From: an uncultured Novosphingobium sp.
GTDB lineage: Bacteria; Pseudomonadota; Alphaproteobacteria; Sphingomonadales; Sphingomonadaceae
Direction of reading: 5' to 3'
NCBI GenBank assembly: GCA_937996535.1
Contig: CALKVF010000022.1
Span: forward strand, 1 to 10,552
DNA: 10,552 nt
This document shows, one piece after another, positions 6,137 to 10,552 of this stretch. The notes under the pieces were generated by a model. That model had not been told where the DNA came from. It did no database searches and worked only from the letters and a program-made list of their open reading frames with translations. How positions within the stretch are numbered: the first letter of the stretch is position 1; the number at the start of each line of letters is the position of its first letter. The translations under genes and the position numbers were made by a program.

Positions 6137-6175
6137 TGTCCATGATCGCTCCTAAATAGGAGAGGATCATGGACA
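6137..6175 (+). promoter_or_regulatory. 39-nt hairpin enclosing ribosome site and start codon of the flavoprotein gene
   Basis: TGTCCATGATC (6137-6147) is the exact inverted copy of GATCATGGACA (6165-6175). Inside it CTCCTA (6149-6154) mirrors TAGGAG (6157-6162). Only a 1x2 internal loop and a tiny apical loop break the symmetry. The RNA would form an 11-pair stem, the internal loop and about 5 further pairs, burying the ribosome site AGGAGAGG (6158-6165) and the AUG (6169-6171). No U run follows, so it is not an intrinsic terminator. It could be a translational switch, a temperature-sensitive structure, or a DNA-level operator. The pairing is directly visible; the function is inferred. Confidence 0.65.
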
Positions 6176-7302
6176 ATGTGCTGTGCCGGATGACCGGCTG
6201 CGATTTTCCGCTGTTTGCTTTCAGCCATTGCCGCGACGTGGTGGTCGCGGTGAGCAAGGCGGGCGGGTTCGGGGTGTTCGGGGCAGCGGCCTACACGCCC
6301 GAGCAGTTCGAGGAAGAGCTGGCCTGGATCGACGCGCATATCGACGGTAAGCCTTACGGCGTTGATGTGCTGGTGCCCGAAACGGTCGATCCGCGCGTTA
6401 CCGAGTTTACCAGCAACGCCCAGCGTGCCGCCGCGATTTCGGATGAGCACAAAGCGTTCACCGCCGGGATCCTCGCGCAATATGGCGTGAAAGTGCCCGA
6501 GGCGGACGCCACCCGCGTGCGCGAAGGGGCCGGGATCACGCCCGAAAACGGCGCGAAGCTGATGGAAGTCGCCTTCCGCCACCCGATCAAGCTGATTGCC
6601 AATGCCCTGGGGATCGCCCCGGCGGCGATGATCGCCGAGGGCAAGAGGCGCGGCATCCCGGTGGCAGCCCTGGTCGGGGCCAAGGAGCACGCGCTACGTC
6701 AGGCCGCGGCGGGGGTCGATATCATCGTGGCCCAGGGCGGCGAGGCGGGTGGTCACTGCGGCGAGGTTTCAACGCTGGTGCTGGTCCCCGAAGTGGTCCG
6801 CGCGCTCAAGGCCGCCGGGCAGGACATCCCGGTGCTGGCCGCCGGCGGGATCATGACCGGCGGGCAGATGGCGGCGATGATGGCGGCGGGGGCCAAGGGC
6901 GCGTGGTGCGGCTCGGTCTGGCTCTCGACGCCCGAGGCCGAGACCAGCCCGACCTTCCGGCAAAAGATGATCGCCGCGCGCAGCCGCGATACCACCCGCT
7001 CCAAGGCCCGTACCGGCAAGCCCGCGCGGCAATTGAAGACAGCCTGGCACGAGGCCTGGGATGGCCCCGGCAGCCCCGGCACCCTGCCGATGCCGCTGAT
7101 GGGCATGGTCTCCGAACCCAGCTTTGCCCATATCGAAAAGGCCGTTGTCAACGGCAACGCCGAAGCGCAGGATCTGGTCAGCTATTTTGTCGGACAGGGC
7201 GTGGGGCTGGTCGAAGCCGAACGGTCGTGCCGGCAGGTGGTGCAGGACTTCCGCGAGGAATTTGCCGAAGCCGTGCTGGGCCTCAATGCCATGCTGGAGT
7301 GA
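6169..7302 (+). CDS. Nitronate monooxygenase-like FMN flavoprotein
   Basis: 377 residues, a TIM-barrel flavoprotein of the NMO/2-nitropropane dioxygenase family. Seen: the AQGGEAGGHCG signature at 188-198 with the candidate catalytic histidine H196, and phosphate-binding VLAAGGIMTG (222-231). The AGGFGVFGAA segment at 31-40 is typical of the N terminus. True nitronate oxidation is only one activity of this family. Many members act on other substrates, for example the IpdC-type flavoenzymes next to CoA-transferase-like genes in actinobacterial steroid catabolism. With scoAB upstream and a diiron protein 5 nt downstream, a role in acid or ring breakdown is as likely as nitronate detoxification. 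The ATG at 6169 follows AGGAGAGG closely, and both lie in a strong hairpin, so initiation may be controlled. Confidence 0.88.
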   Translation: MDNVLCRMTGCDFPLFAFSHCRDVVVAVSKAGGFGVFGAAAYTPEQFEEELAWIDAHIDGKPYGVDVLVPETVDPRVTEFTSNAQRAAAISDEHKAFTAGILAQYGVKVPEADATRVREGAGITPENGAKLMEVAFRHPIKLIANALGIAPAAMIAEGKRRGIPVAALVGAKEHALRQAAAGVDIIVAQGGEAGGHCGEVSTLVLVPEVVRALKAAGQDIPVLAAGGIMTGGQMAAMMAAGAKGAWCGSVWLSTPEAETSPTFRQKMIAARSRDTTRSKARTGKPARQLKTAWHEAWDGPGSPGTLPMPLMGMVSEPSFAHIEKAVVNGNAEAQDLVSYFVGQGVGLVEAERSCRQVVQDFREEFAEAVLGLNAMLE

Positions 7303-7307
7303 GCGCG

Positions 7308-7970
7308 ATGATCGGGCCAGCCTTTCGCAGCCGCTATCTCGACGTGCTGGCCTCGATCTACATCTACAACGAATACCGCGGCTATACCTCGCTCGACCGG
7401 GTGCTGGAGGCGGTGCGGCTGCGCTGCCCGGATGACCTGCCGTTCCAGGCCGAGATCGCCAAACACCGCGCCGACGAGCACAAGCATTACCAGATGTTCC
7501 GCCGCTGGTTCGAGCGGCAGGGGCGGATGCCGCTCGCAGTCGACCACAGCTGCGGCCATATCGACCGGTTCATCGAATGGGTGTTCGGCTGCACGATCGA
7601 GGCGCTCGACACCGGGGCCGTGGTGGCCGATGCGGCCGAGTTTGAGCGGCTGTGCCGGGTGATCATGCTGACCGAGCAGCGCGGCTATGCTCAGGTCAAG
7701 CTGCTGCTGGCCAACCGCGTGGTGCGCTCCGACCCGGTGATGCGCAAGATTTTCGAGATCGTGCATCACGACGAGCCCGATCATTTCCTGCCCTATCAGC
7801 GCTGGCTTGAGCGCGAGGGCAAGGCCACCGCGCGCTGGAACGAGCGGATGGCCGATTGGTGCATCCACAAGGCGCTGATGCTGGCCAAGTTGCCCGCGCT
7901 GTTCCTCGACCCCGCGACCCCGCGGCTGGCGCGCTGGCCTGACGAGGATCCGCAGGCCTATCGCCATTGA
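7308..7970 (+). CDS. Ferritin-like diiron-carboxylate protein, function unknown
   Basis: 220 residues. I recognise a ferritin-like four-helix pattern but not a named family. The likely metal ligands form two matched half-sites: E22 (YNEYRG), E57 and H60 (DEHKH), then E123 (LTEQRG), E156 and H159 (DEPDH). Spacings of 35 and 33 residues within each half are the E...ExxH...E...ExxH layout of diiron oxidases, hydroxylases and rubrerythrin-like proteins. A hydrophobic segment follows (KALMLAKLPALFL, 188-200). The ATG at 7308 has GGAG 8 nt upstream; a GTG at 7299 overlapping the previous stop is an alternative adding three residues. Its 5-nt distance from the flavoprotein gene implies co-transcription and probably joint function, perhaps an oxygenase step or peroxide/iron handling. 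Confidence 0.8.
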   Translation: MIGPAFRSRYLDVLASIYIYNEYRGYTSLDRVLEAVRLRCPDDLPFQAEIAKHRADEHKHYQMFRRWFERQGRMPLAVDHSCGHIDRFIEWVFGCTIEALDTGAVVADAAEFERLCRVIMLTEQRGYAQVKLLLANRVVRSDPVMRKIFEIVHHDEPDHFLPYQRWLEREGKATARWNERMADWCIHKALMLAKLPALFLDPATPRLARWPDEDPQAYRH

Positions 7971-7994
7971 GTTTTGCGGCAGGGTGCCTAGGCT
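7967..7994 (+). promoter_or_regulatory. Possible promoter giving a leaderless GST transcript
   Basis: TTGAGT (7967-7972) and TAGGCT (7989-7994) are separated by 16 nt. The start of RNA would fall at about 8000-8002, on the ATG at 8001. No ribosome site exists at normal spacing before that ATG, in line with leaderless translation. The promoter overlaps the 3' end of the preceding gene. Confidence 0.4.
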
Positions 7995-8000
7995 GCGGCC

Positions 8001-8681
8001 ATGACCTACACCCTGATCACCGCCAACCGGAACTACTCCAGCTGGTCGCTGCGCCCCTGGCTCTTGATGAAGGCGCTGGGCCTGCCGTTCGAGGACCGGC
8101 TGGAGCCGTTTACCAAGCCCGACAATTACGAGGACTTTCGCAAGTTCTCGCCCACGGGGCAGGTGCCGCTGTTGATCGATGGCGCGCGGACGATTCCGGA
8201 TTCGCTGGGGATCACGCTCTATCTCGCCGATCGCCATCCGGGCGTCTGGCCTGCGGACGCAGAGGCGCGGATCTTTGCCCAGGGCGCGGTTGCCGAAATG
8301 CACGGCGGGTTTGGCCATCTTCGGAACGATTGCACGATGAATGTCGGCGTGCGGGTCAGCCCCAAGCCGATGAGCGAAGGCCTGCGCCGCAATGTGGCCC
8401 GCGTGCGCGAGATTTTCGAGACGGGCCTCGCGCGCTTTGGCGGGCCTTGGCTGGCGGGCGCGGAGTTTAGCGCGGTGGATGCCTTTTACGCTCCGGTTGC
8501 CTACCGCGTGCGCACCTATGGGCTGGACGTCGGCAAGGGGCAGGCCTGGGTCGACCACGTGCTGGCCCATCCTGCGATGCTCGAATGGGAGGCTGCCGCT
8601 GTCGCCGAGGATTGGCGCGAGGAGAGCCACGAGGCCGAACTTGCCGCTGCCGGGGTGATTACAGCGGACTACCGCCGCTAG
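8001..8681 (+). CDS. Glutathione S-transferase family protein
   Basis: 226 residues. The N-terminal thioredoxin fold (about 1-80) has the candidate catalytic serine in NYSSWSLRPW (S13 or S14), cis-proline VPLL (P56), and the glutathione gamma-glutamyl contact PDS (D67, S68). The remaining helices form the C-terminal domain, with the conserved GAEFSAVDAFYAPV N-capping-type segment. Such cytoplasmic enzymes conjugate or isomerise electrophiles using glutathione. The substrate is not evident. The start is supported by MTYTLITANRNYSSWSLRPW matching family N termini, although no ribosome site is spaced correctly. It lies 30 nt after the ferritin-like gene but seems to have its own promoter, so it may not belong to the upstream operon. 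Confidence 0.92.
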   Translation: MTYTLITANRNYSSWSLRPWLLMKALGLPFEDRLEPFTKPDNYEDFRKFSPTGQVPLLIDGARTIPDSLGITLYLADRHPGVWPADAEARIFAQGAVAEMHGGFGHLRNDCTMNVGVRVSPKPMSEGLRRNVARVREIFETGLARFGGPWLAGAEFSAVDAFYAPVAYRVRTYGLDVGKGQAWVDHVLAHPAMLEWEAAAVAEDWREESHEAELAAAGVITADYRR

Positions 8682-8815
8682 GGCCTGTTTTGCGCCGCCG
8701 CCACTCGGGTCGGCGTAAACGATTGTCGTCTGGCTGACGCGGCGTTGACAAATTCCTCGAAACCCTGCTGGGCGCTCGCGCCTTTGGCATGACTCGAGAA
8801 TAACGCAGGCCGCTG

Positions 8816-9776
8816 ATGAATTCCCTTCGCTCCGATTTTTCGCTGCCGCTTGATCTGGCCGACCGGGCCCGCGCGCATCCGCCGCTGGTGCCCGCCCGGT
8901 GGTTGGGGATTGCGATCAGCCTCAGCGCGCTGGCGGTGCTGGCCTTGATGGCATGGAATGGCCTCAGCGTGAATTCGCGCAACTGGGGGTTTGCCACGCT
9001 GATCGTCAGCGCAGTCAGTCTGCTGGTGGTCCATCAGGCCAACCGCCGCGCCGAGACGCTGATCCAGCGGCGGCTGCGCGATGTGGCCGAAAGCGCGCTG
9101 GTGCTGCTGGCGATGACCGCGCTGGGCGCGATCGCCAGCTATGCCGCGGCCAGCGAAACCCACGGCTTCGTCGATGCCTCGCTGGCCCATTCGGACCAGT
9201 TGCTGCGTTTCGACTGGCTGTCGCTCTATACGCTGGTGGTCCACCATCCGCTGCTGCAGCGGCTGGGTGAAGCGTCCTATGGTTCGGTGTTCGTGTCGCC
9301 GCTGGTCCTGCTCGCCACATTCGCCTGGCACGGACAGCGCGCTCACGCGCGGCAGTTCCTGTTGACCTTCTGGATCGCGATCGTGCTGACGCTGGCGCTG
9401 TTCCCGCTGTTTCCGGCGCGCGGCGCACTGGCCTTTCTGTGGCACGGACCGGTGCCCTATATGCCGACCAACGGGCTCTATCAGGGCGCGATCATCCCGG
9501 CGCTGCGGGTCCATGCCATGACCGTGGTCGATCTGACCATGCTCAAGGGACTGGTCTGCGCCCCGAGCTTTCACACGGTCTGCGGGGTGCTGTTCATCGT
9601 GACGGCGTGGCCGCTGGCGAGGCTCAGGCTGGCGCTTGTGCCGCTGAACCTCGCCATGCTGCTATCGACCCCGGTTGAGGGGACGCATTATCTGACCGAC
9701 ATGATCCTGGGCGCCGTGGTGGCCCTGGCAGCGATTGCCCTGGCCCGCACCCTGATCATCCGGCTGGCCCCGCAGG

Positions 9777-9796
<20 letters not shown>
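8816..9796 (+). CDS. PAP2-superfamily integral membrane phosphatase
   Basis: 326 residues with about six hydrophobic segments (around 29-46, 57-72, 93-112, 158-172, 181-199, and 255-310 in parts). The phosphatase motifs are APSFHT (H253) and GTHYLTD (H291, D295), the C2 and C3 motifs of PAP2 enzymes. The classical KX6RP first motif is not seen, as in the PAP2_3 branch related to inositol phosphorylceramide synthase (Aur1). It probably removes or transfers a phosphate on a lipid at the membrane; the substrate cannot be told. The ATG at 8816 has only a weak ribosome site. The 134-nt gap upstream contains TTGACA (8745-8750) without a matching -10. The 3' end overlaps convergent metK by 20 nt. 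Confidence 0.88.

Positions 9797-10552
<756 letters not shown>

Noticed and set aside
6078..6143. 21-codon minus-strand frame starting ATGGACAGCGAA in the mirrored half of the start-codon hairpin, with its own AGGAG
   Set aside because: The ribosome site and ATG are an automatic consequence of the inverted repeat. The peptide is very short and unremarkable.
5380..6690. 436-codon open frame on the minus strand across scoB and the flavoprotein gene
   Set aside because: It is antisense to two strongly recognisable genes. Its sequence is rich in His, Arg, Gly and Asp, as expected for the reverse reading of GC-rich codons, and it shows no family motif.
7182..8630. 482-codon open frame on the minus strand across the diiron and GST genes
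   Set aside because: Same reasoning: composition typical of an antisense shadow, while the plus-strand frames have clear catalytic motifs.
8745..8773. Perfect TTGACA -35 box before the PAP2 gene
   Set aside because: No acceptable -10 hexamer lies 16-18 nt downstream (CTGGGC at 17 nt), so no promoter is called.
8770..8785. GGCG-CTCG-CGCC mini-hairpin followed by TTT between the GST and PAP2 genes, as a GST terminator
   Set aside because: The stem is only about 4-5 bp and the T run is three bases, too weak to call.

Overview
This is GC-rich DNA with dense, well-behaved coding frames. The gene content (CDC48-type AAA ATPase with N-terminal double-psi barrel, two-subunit ScoA/ScoB CoA-transferase, sphingomonad-like NMO/GST/PAP2/MetK neighbours) suggests an alphaproteobacterium, most likely Sphingomonadales (Novosphingobium/Erythrobacter/Sphingomonas type). 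The taxonomic call is an inference from protein flavour, not a search. It looks like ordinary chromosome: no tRNA, rRNA, IS element, phage gene or CRISPR array was seen.

Layout. 1-973 (minus): the 5' part of a CDC48-family ATPase gene, interrupted at codon 175 by an in-frame amber stop, with the family sequence continuing in the same frame after it. 974-1308: a gene-free stretch with a clear minus-strand intrinsic terminator, a possible small RNA ending at it, and a perfect 17-bp palindrome. 1309-2964 (minus): an exported methyltransferase-like protein preceded by a universal stress protein. Upstream of the latter are a 16-bp tandem duplication and an FNR/FixK-like box. 3114-3767 (plus): a HAD-like hydrolase that meets, tail to tail with a 4-nt overlap, a LysR-type regulator (3764-4633, minus).

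4721-7970 (plus): a probable operon divergent from the regulator: scoA, scoB (1-nt overlap), a nitronate-monooxygenase-like flavoprotein, and a small ferritin-like diiron protein 5 nt behind it. A 7-bp inverted repeat with a 15-nt spacer lies between regulator and scoA and is the natural candidate LysR site. The most striking non-coding structure in the window is a near-perfect inverted repeat at 6137-6175 that contains both the ribosome binding site and the start codon of the flavoprotein gene. The set is consistent with catabolism of a keto or CoA-activated acid coupled to a flavin enzyme, but the substrate cannot be read from sequence.

8001-9796 (plus): a glutathione S-transferase that may be translated from a leaderless mRNA, then a PAP2-family membrane phosphatase. 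Its 3' end overlaps by 20 nt the convergent metK gene (9777-10552, minus), which runs off the right edge. I found no convincing wholly new multi-gene system. The best leads are the amber-interrupted CDC48 gene, the start-codon hairpin, the candidate sRNA and the uncharacterised diiron protein in the CoA-transferase operon.
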